Below, piece after piece: positions 47,744 to 57,035 of a DNA stretch of 64,000 bases; the first letter of the stretch is position 1, and every line of letters starts with the position of its first letter. The stretch is taken from positions 186,001 to 250,000 of the forward strand of contig BGKB01000046.1 in the NCBI GenBank assembly GCA_003116975.1, read 5' to 3'. The DNA is from Aurantiochytrium sp. KH105. Lineage: Eukaryota > Sar > Bigyra > Thraustochytrida > Thraustochytriidae. The position numbers and the translations under genes were made by a program. Under the pieces are notes generated by a model, which saw only the letters and a program-made list of their open reading frames with translations, did no database searches and was not told the DNA's origin.

Positions 47744-48463
47744 ATGATGACGCGTGTCCTCATTGTTGGTCTCAGGGACGGACGACTCGAGGCGCACGCG
47801 TCCACGACAAAACACTCAGAAAAGGGCCTCGCTACGCGCAAGACAGAGAGCCCACTTGACCATGCAGCTGACCCGCTCGAGACTGCAAGCATACTCTTTG
47901 CGCTGTATGCGTCATCGCAGGAGGGTCTCGGTCGAGGATTACGCGTCTTGCGCGTTGGCAATTGGGCCGTCTTCTTCAAAGGCCACGAAGAAAATCAATG
48001 TCTGACCGCCATCATATTCCCGCGCTACGTCGACGAACGACTTGGGGAGACGGCAGTAGGACTATGCGCAAGATCATGGGCCGAAAATGGCCAGCTCCCT
48101 GCGCTCAAGACACTTGCTTTTGACGCTTTTCTACAAGCTGCAGGACTCGATTGGCTTGCTTTTGTCACAGGATGTCGCAAACCTCACGTCGCAGGTTGGT
48201 CACAGCGAGTTGCAAAGTATACTGCACGTCTCGTGTGTGGACTCTCGTCCGGAAGCACGCTGGTCCCGGCCCAGTCGATTTATTTGCCCGCGGACGTGGC
48301 CCAAGCACGCGCGACACAGCAATTTCTTCTCGAGGGACGAGATCTCGTCTACGGCGCAGACCCGTTCTTGGGTTCTTCATGGGCCTGGGTGGCCTCCTCT
48401 TCGGCCGGTGACTCGCTCTTTGCCGCGTGCTGGCAGCATTTGCTCGCGAGCCAAGACACGTGA
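47744..48463 (+). CDS. Uncharacterised alpha/beta protein
   Basis: A 239-residue protein from the ATG at 47744, which is followed immediately by a second in-frame ATG. The frame is open to 47600, but that part is Arg/Ala-rich and less protein-like. The hydrophobic start MTRVLIVGLRDGRLEAHAS, the strand LRVGNWAVFFKG and several amphipathic helices give a globular, possibly longin-like alpha/beta pattern, but no motif is decisive. No signal peptide or membrane span. Good GC-ending codon use supports a real gene. Function unknown. Confidence 0.5.
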   Translation: MMTRVLIVGLRDGRLEAHASTTKHSEKGLATRKTESPLDHAADPLETASILFALYASSQEGLGRGLRVLRVGNWAVFFKGHEENQCLTAIIFPRYVDERLGETAVGLCARSWAENGQLPALKTLAFDAFLQAAGLDWLAFVTGCRKPHVAGWSQRVAKYTARLVCGLSSGSTLVPAQSIYLPADVAQARATQQFLLEGRDLVYGADPFLGSSWAWVASSSAGDSLFAACWQHLLASQDT

Positions 48464-48808
48464 GCACAGCTAGAAAGAGTAACGCGAAGGACCGAGTCAA
48501 GCGCAAACTTGCTATTCTATACTTTAACACCGTCATGGCAAACTCGGACCTAACCCGAGGGGTGTTTTGAAAAGGCACATCTATAACGAGGAGGGGGGTC
48601 CGCCACTCCAAACCGATGCCATCGACACTTTTTTGCGATTTTTTTTTCCAATATTCTATTTTAAAAAAGGTCTATCTTGCAAATTGGGGCACTTTTGGCT
48701 ATCATATTACCTGGTATCATGGGATAAAATCACCCTTGCGAAGAGCCTGAGCCATCACAAAACGCTTTCGGCCCTAATAAGCGCCTGAGAGTAGTCTTCG
48801 ACATCACT
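48464..48808. other. AT-richer non-coding stretch
   Basis: About 345 bases, noticeably more AT-rich than flanking genes, with long T and A runs near 48630-48670. No gene seen. It may belong to the same inserted segment as the Cys/His-rich ORF that follows. Confidence 0.5.
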
Positions 48809-49315
48809 TCATGAAAAAAAGGACTTCTCTTCTTCAGAGACCACAACATAGAGTTGCTCGGTGATTGTTTCTTTGCCCTTCTTCTTGAAGAACAGCTTCT
48901 CCGGAATCTTCGAAACTCTAGCTCCTTGAAATAGCGAGCAGTTTTCATAATGCGTTGGTAAGTTGAAGCGCCACTGCAGATATTCGCACAGACATGGCAC
49001 GATCACGTTGGCCGCACTTTTCTTCACGGCAGCCATGGTGTTGTAGCGCATGCCTTGTCTCCCAACACTGGTGTCCTGGTAGGTTTTGCAGTGCGTGAGC
49101 ATTTGCTCGTTTGCCGCCTTCTTGATTGTGCACGTTTCTTGACTCTCAATTCCGCACCATCCGCAAGGGTTTGGTGGGAGCAAGTGACGATGAAAATGGA
49201 TGTGAGCTGCCATATGCTCGCGCAGACTTCTTTTTGCAACGTAAACGCTTTCTCCCTTTATGTCCCCGTACACTTCGCAGACGAGGCAGAGAAACTTCTC
49301 TATGACGCCGGACAT
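48809..49315 (-). CDS. Cys/His-rich ORF, possibly transposon-derived
   Basis: A 168-residue ORF with three metal-binding-like clusters: FLCLVCEVYGD with HMAAHIHFHRH, then NPCGWCGIESQETC, then CLCEYLQWRFNLPTHYENC. The PCGWCG ... C ... WRFNLPTHYENC order recalls a Cys/His-rich domain common in ORFs of repetitive elements in fungal genomes, but this is from memory and unverified. Codon use is AT-richer than in all neighbours, which suggests foreign or mobile origin. The start lies next to an ambiguous base (N at 49318) at the edge of a CTG repeat, so the true N-terminus may be missing. Confidence 0.45.
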   Translation of the reverse strand: MSGVIEKFLCLVCEVYGDIKGESVYVAKRSLREHMAAHIHFHRHLLPPNPCGWCGIESQETCTIKKAANEQMLTHCKTYQDTSVGRQGMRYNTMAAVKKSAANVIVPCLCEYLQWRFNLPTHYENCSLFQGARVSKIPEKLFFKKKGKETITEQLYVVVSEEEKSFFS

Positions 49316-49318
49316 TTN

Positions 49319-49333
49319 CCTGCTGCTGCTGCT
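49319..49333. repeat. CTG triplet tract beside a single N
   Basis: CCTGCTGCTGCTGCTGC follows N at 49318. As at 35089, the ambiguous base borders a short tandem repeat and may mark a collapsed or unresolved repeat. Confidence 0.7.
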
Positions 49334-49539
49334 GCAAATGCTAATGGGTTTGTCTTCGTGGTGATTGCAAGCCGTGAGTACTGGCCGCGGTGTGCGAAAC
49401 CCAATTTACAATAAGAGTCTCTTAGTAGTATACACTAAGTAGACTGCCTGCCGGCTCAAATCGGCGAAAAAAAATGTTTTACATCCTCGTGTACGAAATG
49501 TTTTTTCAGAACACCACTCGACCTAACCACCACGAATGA

Positions 49540-51252
49540 GTGTCGGAGCGCAAACCCCGAACGGCGGCGGCAGCGACGGCGGCAGCGTCGCGAGGCGCGC
49601 CGGGGCAGCAGGCGGGGGCCCAGGCTGCGGCGGAGGGACGGGAAGGGAACTTGGTCTGCAAAGTGCCGCACGAGTGGGAAAGTCTCACTCGAGCGGCGGG
49701 ACTAGACAAACAGAGCTGGCAGGCAGACGAACAAACGAACAAACCGATGGCGCAGTCCGGGATGGACGTCGAAGGCGCGGAACGCGTGGGCGCGGAAGAC
49801 GAGGTCGCTTGGGCCCGCACGGCCCTCAAAGGTCTCGGCAGCGTGGAGGTCACGATGCGATGCCCAATTTGCCAGGGATTCTTCCGGTCTCCATGTAGTC
49901 TCAAAGGATGTGGACACGCATTCTGCTCCGAATGCATTCGCCGGGCTGTCCAGGTCAAGAGCGAATGCCCGACGTGCCGGAAGAAGAGCTCGGCCGTGGA
50001 CCTGATCCCAAACAAGGCCGCGGATGCCATGGTGCGCGCGTTTTTGCGCGAACGACCGGAATTTGCAGCCGTGGCAAGAGGCCTCCCCGTCTCGGGGGAG
50101 AGTGACGCTGTGGCCACGGGTGCACATGGTCAAGTGTGTGCAGGTCGAGCTGGCAAATTCGCGGGCTCGAAACGCAGCAAGGAGGTTGAGAAGAAACGAT
50201 TGCCCAATGTAAACTTTCATCTGCTCAAGGACAAGCGTGTTCGCGAGATGGCGAGCGGGTACAAGCTGTCAAGTACTGGACCTCGCATCAAGGTCGTGCG
50301 CCGCATCAAGGAATACATTCTCCTCGTGAATACTCTTGTGGATGGGGACGCTTCAATGACGGAGGCAGATTTGGAGCGGGTGCGCCAAAATGTGATTGCC
50401 AAGGAAGCCCTTTTAGACCGGGACACGGGGCCAAGCCTATTAGGCGGAAGCGGAAAGAAGGGAAGCTTGCCTCCTGTTGTTCTGAATGATGCCATGATGC
50501 AGCTTTTTGCGCGGCTCCGTCAAGATGTCATTACGCGCGAGGGAATCAAGCGGCCGGGCGGCAAGCGTGGAAACAAACGAAAGGCCAAGAGGCAAAAACG
50601 GGAAGCAAAGACCGATGATACGAGGTCTAGTGGCCTCGAAGGCGAGAAAGCCGCCCACACGAAGGCAGCAAATGCACTTTTGCCTGTGCCTACGGCCTCG
50701 TCAATGGCGTCAATTTCGACGAGCAACGCAAGCGCGCAGACGCCCAAAAATGTGTCTTGTAGCAGCAGCAAACGCGTATCCGCCAAACAAGCAGGGCTAT
50801 GGCGAAGGGTCCAAACGGAGGAGATTCCAGGTTTTGTCGTAAACTACAATACCGAGACGCGCGAGGTATATTTGGAACCAATGTCCTCAACTCGCAAAAG
50901 TCCGCGGCTCGCCGCGAGCACTAAACAAGAGGGTCAGCGTCAGCAGGGCGGCGATGTCCTTGAGTCCGGAGCGACGCAGGTCTTGACGCCGCCGACGACG
51001 ACGGTCGACTTGTTGGACTCGAGCAGATCAAAGGATAGTTTTGTTGAAGTCGTTGAAGAGGTTCGGCGGCCAGCGACCTGGGAGTGTCGCTCTTGCACGT
51101 TCATGAACACTGATGGAAAGAAACTTACGTGCGAGATTTGTGGAAATGCCCGACCTTCTGCGGCCGCAAGCAGTAGCAAGTTGCCGATTGACCTTTTGCG
51201 CAAAAGCTCGCAGAGTAGCAATACTCAGGGTCTTTTGCGCACTGGCAGATAG
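49540..51252 (+). CDS. RAD18: RAD18-type E3 ubiquitin ligase (RING, SAP-like, RanBP2 zinc finger)
   Basis: A 570-residue protein. The RING finger (about 108-146) reads CPIC, CGHAFCSECI, CPTC. The RAD18-characteristic SAP-like block is near 225-270 (VNFHLLKDKRVREMASGYKLSSTGPRIKVVRRIKEYILLVNTLVD). The middle is basic and Ser-rich, and a RanBP2-type zinc finger lies near 514-540 (WECRSCTFMNTDGKKLTCEICGNARP). RAD18 with RAD6 monoubiquitinates PCNA at stalled forks. The usual UBZ finger is not evident, and the RanBP2-type finger, which in other proteins binds ubiquitin or RNA, may replace it. The start is uncertain: 49540, or 49747, which drops an Ala-rich lead. Confidence 0.82.
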   Translation: MSERKPRTAAAATAAASRGAPGQQAGAQAAAEGREGNLVCKVPHEWESLTRAAGLDKQSWQADEQTNKPMAQSGMDVEGAERVGAEDEVAWARTALKGLGSVEVTMRCPICQGFFRSPCSLKGCGHAFCSECIRRAVQVKSECPTCRKKSSAVDLIPNKAADAMVRAFLRERPEFAAVARGLPVSGESDAVATGAHGQVCAGRAGKFAGSKRSKEVEKKRLPNVNFHLLKDKRVREMASGYKLSSTGPRIKVVRRIKEYILLVNTLVDGDASMTEADLERVRQNVIAKEALLDRDTGPSLLGGSGKKGSLPPVVLNDAMMQLFARLRQDVITREGIKRPGGKRGNKRKAKRQKREAKTDDTRSSGLEGEKAAHTKAANALLPVPTASSMASISTSNASAQTPKNVSCSSSKRVSAKQAGLWRRVQTEEIPGFVVNYNTETREVYLEPMSSTRKSPRLAASTKQEGQRQQGGDVLESGATQVLTPPTTTVDLLDSSRSKDSFVEVVEEVRRPATWECRSCTFMNTDGKKLTCEICGNARPSAAASSSKLPIDLLRKSSQSSNTQGLLRTGR

Positions 51253-51940
51253 AAAGAGGGAGAGATGAAGATGAAGATGACGATGATGATCTTTTTGTTT
51301 TTTTGGTTTCATTTTGTTTCATTTTGTTTTTTCTGGGGACGACCAAGAATTTTGGTTCGATGAGGAAGCAAGCAAGGAAGGAAAAGAATATGTTGGTTTC
51401 GGATGAGTTGACAAGCTGTGAGGAGGCAAAAGACCCCAAAGAAAACAAATGCGGAATAACGCCTGTGGCAGCTCTTGTAACAGATTATGGCTATTGACAG
51501 TCGAAAGTTCATCCTTTGGCCTGGCTCGCTCGTGCGACCCATCGGCAAAGGGTACCCCTATTCTTGTTCGCTATGTCAGTCAGCTGTCTCTAGGGCTCGC
51601 CAGACGTTTGTAAAGGTCATGATTGTGAATGATGATGGTTGGTGCAATGTGGTTCGTAATGCAATGATCGGCCCAGCGCCCAATCGCCAAGAGGTACAGG
51701 TGCTGGTTAATTGGCTAGCTGGATGGCTGGTGCGCACAGCATCACGGTGGAGTGCGCGTCGGAAAAAACAGCCCGGCGATGGAAAAGGACTAAAGATACG
51801 GATGCCAAAGCAAGTCTGACGCGAATGGAGCGATCGAGTACTCTGCCGTGGCAGGCCGAACCCCACGTAGGTAGATACCACAAAGGACAGATTGTTGTGC
51901 AGCAAGCAATCGAGGACAAGGGGCAACGTGAACAGCACAT
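51253..51940. other. Convergent intergenic region, nothing recognised
   Basis: About 690 bases between the RAD18 and sterol desaturase stop codons, with GATGAA-type repeats near 51265-51290 and TTTTGTTTCATTTTG near 51300-51330. Probably 3' UTRs. Confidence 0.6.
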
Positions 51941-52759
51941 TTACAGACCCTTGAGCTTGAGCTCCTCGCGCGGGCTCTTGCCCTTGTACCTGCTGGGCTC
52001 GCGGTAGGTGCCACCAATGCGGTCCCAGAGCGTAAAGTACTGGCCATGGTTGTAGTTGAAGAAGAGATGGTGATCCTCGTGATGCGCCTCGTCGTTGACG
52101 ATCTCGCGAAGCATGGGAGGCATCTCGATACCCGAGCCGTGAATGTACACAGTCCAGACATTGACGAGCACGAAGCACGTGAGGAAGACGTACTTGTTGA
52201 TGGGGTGGACAAAGACAAAAAGGTGGTACGGGGAGCCCTGGAGGGCTCCGTCAAGCGGAGTGAAGGCGTGCGAGGCAAAGGGGGTGGAGATGAGCCACTT
52301 ATGGTGGGTCTTGTGCACGTACTTGTATACCCAGCGGTGGTGAAGGCCACGGTGGATCCAGTAGATGAGCATGTCGTTCCACATGATGTACGCGATCACG
52401 CTCCAGACATTGAAGGCGACGCTGCGCTCATCGATGTCATCGAAGAGCAGAGTGTGGCCCCTGATTTCGGCGAGAAAGAAGGGCACGTACATGAGGGTCA
52501 TGACCGGGATGGCCGTGCATGTGACCCAGATTTCCTTGGCGATTTGGTTTTCAAGGAACTTGGGATGTTTCATGAGTCGCTTGTCGAACAAGAACTCATA
52601 GCTCAGACCGGCCACGGAAAAGTACAAGAGGTAGCCGCCGATCGTGGTAAGGATCCAGAGCGTCACGCTCTGCCTGTAGATGTCATCCTCGGGCAGCGTT
52701 TCGGGGTACACATACGGCGTGAAGACGTACTTGTCCGCGAGGTGCACGACGTCGTCCAT
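51941..52759 (-). CDS. C-5 sterol desaturase (ERG3/SC5D family)
   Basis: A 272-residue membrane protein from the ATG at 52759 (MDDVVHLADKYVFTPYVYPE). The three di-iron histidine boxes are HRGLHH (136-141), HKTHH (149-153) and HHEDHH (226-231), with four to five hydrophobic segments. IHRGLHHRWVYKYVHKTHHKW and GSPYHLFVFVHPINKY are close to lathosterol/episterol 5-desaturases, so ER-localised sterol C-5 desaturation is the best call. Other members of the fatty acid hydroxylase superfamily share the boxes and cannot be fully excluded. The upstream open frame to 52849 is not conserved. Confidence 0.9.
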   Translation of the reverse strand: MDDVVHLADKYVFTPYVYPETLPEDDIYRQSVTLWILTTIGGYLLYFSVAGLSYEFLFDKRLMKHPKFLENQIAKEIWVTCTAIPVMTLMYVPFFLAEIRGHTLLFDDIDERSVAFNVWSVIAYIMWNDMLIYWIHRGLHHRWVYKYVHKTHHKWLISTPFASHAFTPLDGALQGSPYHLFVFVHPINKYVFLTCFVLVNVWTVYIHGSGIEMPPMLREIVNDEAHHEDHHLFFNYNHGQYFTLWDRIGGTYREPSRYKGKSPREELKLKGL

Positions 52760-53930
52760 CTTTGCTTCTCCGCCACGGCCGAGTTGTCTGCAGGCAGCAG
52801 GCTGGCTGGCCTTCACTCGTTCACTCGCTCGTCTGTCTTCGAGGTGCACGCACGCGGTCCTGCCTTACGGCTTTGAAGCGTGCTCGCCTCCGAGCTCACC
52901 TCTCGCTCGCCGCTTCCCCCTTCTCCCCTCGCGTCGCTTCGCTGCACCGCGCGGCTGGCTGGCTGGCTGGCTGGCTGGCTGTCTGTCTGTCTGCCCCGCT
53001 CGCTCGCGCGCTTCGCAGCCGGCGCGTCGACGCCGCTCCGACTGACGGCTGCTGATCGCCCAATCTGATCTGGTCTGCTGACGGCGCCGTCCCTGCTTCC
53101 CTCCCTCCCTCCCTCCCGAGCCTGTCTGTGCTCCTCGGCGCTCGGGGCCGCTTCTGGCGCCTTCCTCCCCGCCGGCCAGCCAGCTGTCTGTTTCCCTGTC
53201 TGCCGCCCGCCGTCGTTGCCAACAAACAACCTGCGCCGACGGCACAAGATGTTCGATGCTCGCGTCTTCGCAGAATGCTTGCGCGATGGTGCACACACCT
53301 GTCTTCGGCGTGGTCATACTTGCACATTTTGCATGCGTCCCCTCGATCGACCGGTCGATCCCATCCCATCGCGCGCGCGCCCGTGTACGTATGAATACCT
53401 CTCAAAAGGCAAACCCCGCCGTCCGGACGCGGATGCAGACGCGGACGCGGACGCGGACGCGGACGCGTGCGGCCGCGGACGGATGGCCTGTCGCTCGCTC
53501 GCTCGCTCGCGGTCGCTCGCTGGCACGCGGGGGTGTGGCGGCAGGCCTTTGCGCATTCATCCGGGCATTGCGCCATCGGGCCGCGCGCGCGGGGTCCGGT
53601 GCGCGCGCCGAACGTGGGGGGAGAGGGCGTAGATACTTGGCAAGATAGGTTTCAGGTTACAGGACTAGGCAAAGGGCAGATGTCCGGGACGGGCCGAAGG
53701 CGTCCCTGGGAAGAAAGGCGGCAGGCGTTGGTATCGTGCACGGTAAGGGTTTGCGAGCGTGCACGATAACAGCGCCGTTTCTGAAGACGAAGGTGGAGAT
53801 GAAGATGAAGGTGAAGATGAGGATGCAGAAGATGAGGGACGCTGGGACGATTTGCCGAGACGAAGATGGAGATGGAGATGGAGGATGGAGAGCGCGAAGA
53901 CGCTGGCTGCAGCTGGCTGGCTGCTGATTG
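52760..53930. other. GC-rich, microsatellite-rich intergenic region
   Basis: About 1.2 kb upstream of the sterol desaturase. It holds GGCT then GTCT tracts (52953-52994), CCCT (53095-53118), a GGACGC hexanucleotide tract (about 53423-53470), CGCT (53490-53510) and GATGAAG/GGAGAT repeats near 53790-53885. Long frames here are repeat artefacts. Confidence 0.6.
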
Positions 53931-54131
53931 TTAGGCGGAAGCGGCCTGGTCAGCGTCCTGATGTTGCTTGTTCTTCTTGGGCGTCACGAAGAAGAGGCGC
54001 TGCCATGGCGATCGGTGGCTCGCCTCTTCGCACCGTTCCTGATACTCGCGCAGCTTGGCCTCCCGACGTTCCTTGGGCGTGGCGTCAGCGCGCACCTCGG
54101 GCAGAGTCACTGCGACGCGTGCCTTGGGCAT
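53931..54131 (-). CDS. Possible 66-residue basic protein
   Basis: A short frame starting MPKARVAVTLPEVRADATPKERREAKLREY and ending DADQAASA. It is charged, helical and lacks the simple-sequence character of the surrounding DNA; its codon use is that of the neighbouring genes. No family recognised. It could be a small mitochondrial or ribosome-associated protein, or chance. Confidence 0.4.
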   Translation of the reverse strand: MPKARVAVTLPEVRADATPKERREAKLREYQERCEEASHRSPWQRLFFVTPKKNKQHQDADQAASA

Positions 54132-57035
54132 CCTTTCTTCTGACTGCTTACTGTTTGCTCTTGCTCGCTTCCTCGGTCGCTCGCTTGCCTGCTTGCTCGC
54201 TTGCTGTCAATTCGGACCTTCTACTGCAACGTGCTTGCTGCGTTAGCGGTTTGCTGGAGACTTTCTCTGAGCTTTCTCCCTCTCTCTCTCTCTCTCTCCG
54301 AAGCACGGCCTTCGCGAGACCGTGCCGACTCCGACAAGTTCGACCACTCCTTCCCGCGCTTCCCCGCTTCCAGCGCGCAACGGTGCTGCACCGACAAGTC
54401 CAAGAACCAAGAACTGCTGGCCCATAAAAAAGGAAATCCCTCTTTCTTCGAGCTGCTGGTTCGGTTCTGACCGAGGGCCAAGGTCCGCTGAGCCGCCTAG
54501 TTCTTCATGGCAAACCTGCTTGCTCGCAGCAGCAGCACAGCAGCAGCGCGCCGAGCCGCGCCGCCCACGGCTGCGAGCCCGGGCCACTGGCCACGGTATG
54601 GGCTCGCCCCGTCGTCGGTCGGAGGCCCGAGGCGCACGTGGCGGGCGGAGTTGGCTTCGCGACTGCGCGCGAGTCAGAGCCCGAGTCACAAGAGCAACTG
54701 CACTCGAGTTCTGCGAGCGAGAGCGTCCACGGGCACCGAACCGCCGCGGCCGAGGAAGGAGGCGAGCGAGCGCGAGGGAGAGAGAGCGGCCCGCCGTGCG
54801 ACCGGAGCCAGCAGCCGTGGCTGCAGCTTGCCACCATCCATCCACCACTGCCACCGGCCAGTGGTGGTCGCCGCAGCGGCAGCTGCAGCAGCAGCTGCCT
54901 GGAGCGAGCAAAACGGGATTCGCGCTCCCCAGACAGGCGGAATCTTCTCCTCTCCTATTCATCATAACGGCCTCCATGGGTCATGCTCGCGGACGACGAG
55001 CTGCACGCAGCCAAGCCGCGCCAGCTATGGCAGGCATCTCGTGAGCTTGCCTTTTCTTTCCATTCCCGCCACCTCCACCATGGCCAGCTGCAGCTGGCTG
55101 GAGCTACTCTCGCTGGATTGGTTCACCCCGTCCTGTCTGTGGCGTGCAAGATGGCGTGTGCGCGAGCTGAGCTGCCACTGAGAGAGAGACCGAGGCTCGT
55201 TCTCGAGAGAACGCCCGCCTCTCAGCGCAGCCTGCATCAGCCAGCCGCGCCGGCTCAGCGCGAGAATCGACCAACCCGACACTGGACACGCGCAGTGGGT
55301 TCGACGGCAGCATACATCGCCGCGGCGGCGAGATCTCGCAGCCGCAGTCGCGCTAGGGACTGGCTGCCGGGACAGACCCCGGCAGCACTCCAGGCGGCCG
55401 CAGCTGCAAGCGTGCGGAGGGGTGAGCGAGATATCGTATGCTCGCTCGCTCGCTCGCTTGCTTGCTTGCTTGGTGAAGCAATGCGTCGAATCGAAGGGGA
55501 GGGATTCATCGCAAGCGGCGAACACGCGAGCGATTCAGGCGCAAACGGTGCAGAGTCCGTACCGCCTCTGAATGCTCGCAAATGCCGCTGTCGCGGCCGC
55601 CGCCGGCGACGACGACGCCGTGGTGCCGCTGCTATGGCGAGCTCATCAGCCAGCATCGTTCCGAGTCGAAGTGCAAGGGAGAGGAGATGGATAATAAAGA
55701 GTGGGGCTGTTTGGGGACGGAGCTGGAGGCCAGACGCTGATAGGCAGGCAGGCAGGCAGGCAGGCAGGCATATTTCTTTACATACATTAGGTGGGCTAGG
55801 CCTGCTACAGTCGACTGTCCTACTTGGACTGGGGCGACGAGGACGAGGGCGAGGGCGGTCGCATGAAGAGGAAGTGCCATGGTGAGCGGAGCCGCTCTGC
55901 GCACGCAGCCTGATACTCTTGAAAAGCGAGCTGCTTTCTCTGCGCTCGTGACAAGCCCTCCCGGGATTCCGGGGCAACTTCGATTCTGGCGCTTGGCATC
56001 TTGCTTGCCAGAGTTTACTCAATGTCCGCAGCCAGCAGCGGAACAAGTACTCACTGTCAGTAGAGAAGGCGAACAGGCCAGCGAGCAAGAAGCATTCATT
56101 TCGGGTTTGCTGACCCGGACAAGGCAAGCCCTGCCTGGGCCTTCGAGGAATATGCTGGGGTAAGGGTCCTCGTCTCGTCTCGAAAGATCGTCAAGCTCAG
56201 GCGGACGGACGGAGAGCCGAATTGGCATGCTCGTAGCCGAAACACGCGGCCTCCTTCCCCATCCTTGAAATCATCCTCTCGATGGACCCAGCCGAAGCCG
56301 CGAACGTCGTAGAGACACGCCACCTTCCCAATCTGGCTGGCAACGTTAGGATGACTTTCGTTGACTTGCTTGACTTGGCTTCGAAATTTTGTATTTACCG
56401 TCCACATGCCCCCCAGTTTCCATCTTCAAATGCAAATGTCGGGAGAAAGGAATCGAAAAACGACTCTGCGCCAGATCAAGGACAGAGGTTGTTACGCTCG
56501 TCTTGCACTTGAAAAACGAAAACGAGCAGAGCAGCTAAGCTATCCACTGCATTCATTTCGTGTATAATATCGTATAAAGACTCCTGGAGTTGGCTGAGCG
56601 CCGACCACCAAGCGTTTTCTGCACATTCTGTACGACCATTCACGCAATGCAGCCAAGGAAACTCTTTGTTCTTCAAAAAAGTCTTGAAACACTCCTCTCG
56701 CTACTCCCTAGCCTAGCCTAGTTTACACGCAGCTGCAGAGAGCATATACCCTTTTCCGAAAAGGCGCCGCCTCTAATGGAGGCTACTACGTGCAGTAAGC
56801 AGCCGGGAAGTCTCATGATTGCCGCCAGTCAAAAGAAGACAAGCACATTTGCACATTGAGGGAGAAAAAATCACGAAAAAATAGGAGAGGCAAAACGTTG
56901 GCGAGCATCCGGCAGCAGGCAGTGGGGAGACCGCGGCCAAGAAGAGAACGCGACGCAGCGCCAGCGCGCAAGGGAAGGGGAACCGGTGCGAGACGGAGAG
57001 GACGAAGAGGGCCGCTGCGCGAGCCAACACCCGAC
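54132..57035. other. Long non-coding stretch rich in simple repeats
   Basis: About 2.9 kb without a convincing gene. It contains a CT tract (54279-54299), GC-rich CAG/CTG-rich DNA (54520-55100), CGCT/GCTT (55438-55473) and AGGC (55742-55770). The last 500 bases before RBBP5 are purine-rich and probably leader. Overlapping frames on both strands lack any protein-family resemblance. Confidence 0.55.

Noticed and set aside
54243-56127. Several frames of 200-290 codons on both strands
   Set aside because: Located in simple-repeat-rich DNA; poly-Ala, poly-Ser and Arg-rich products, no conserved motif.
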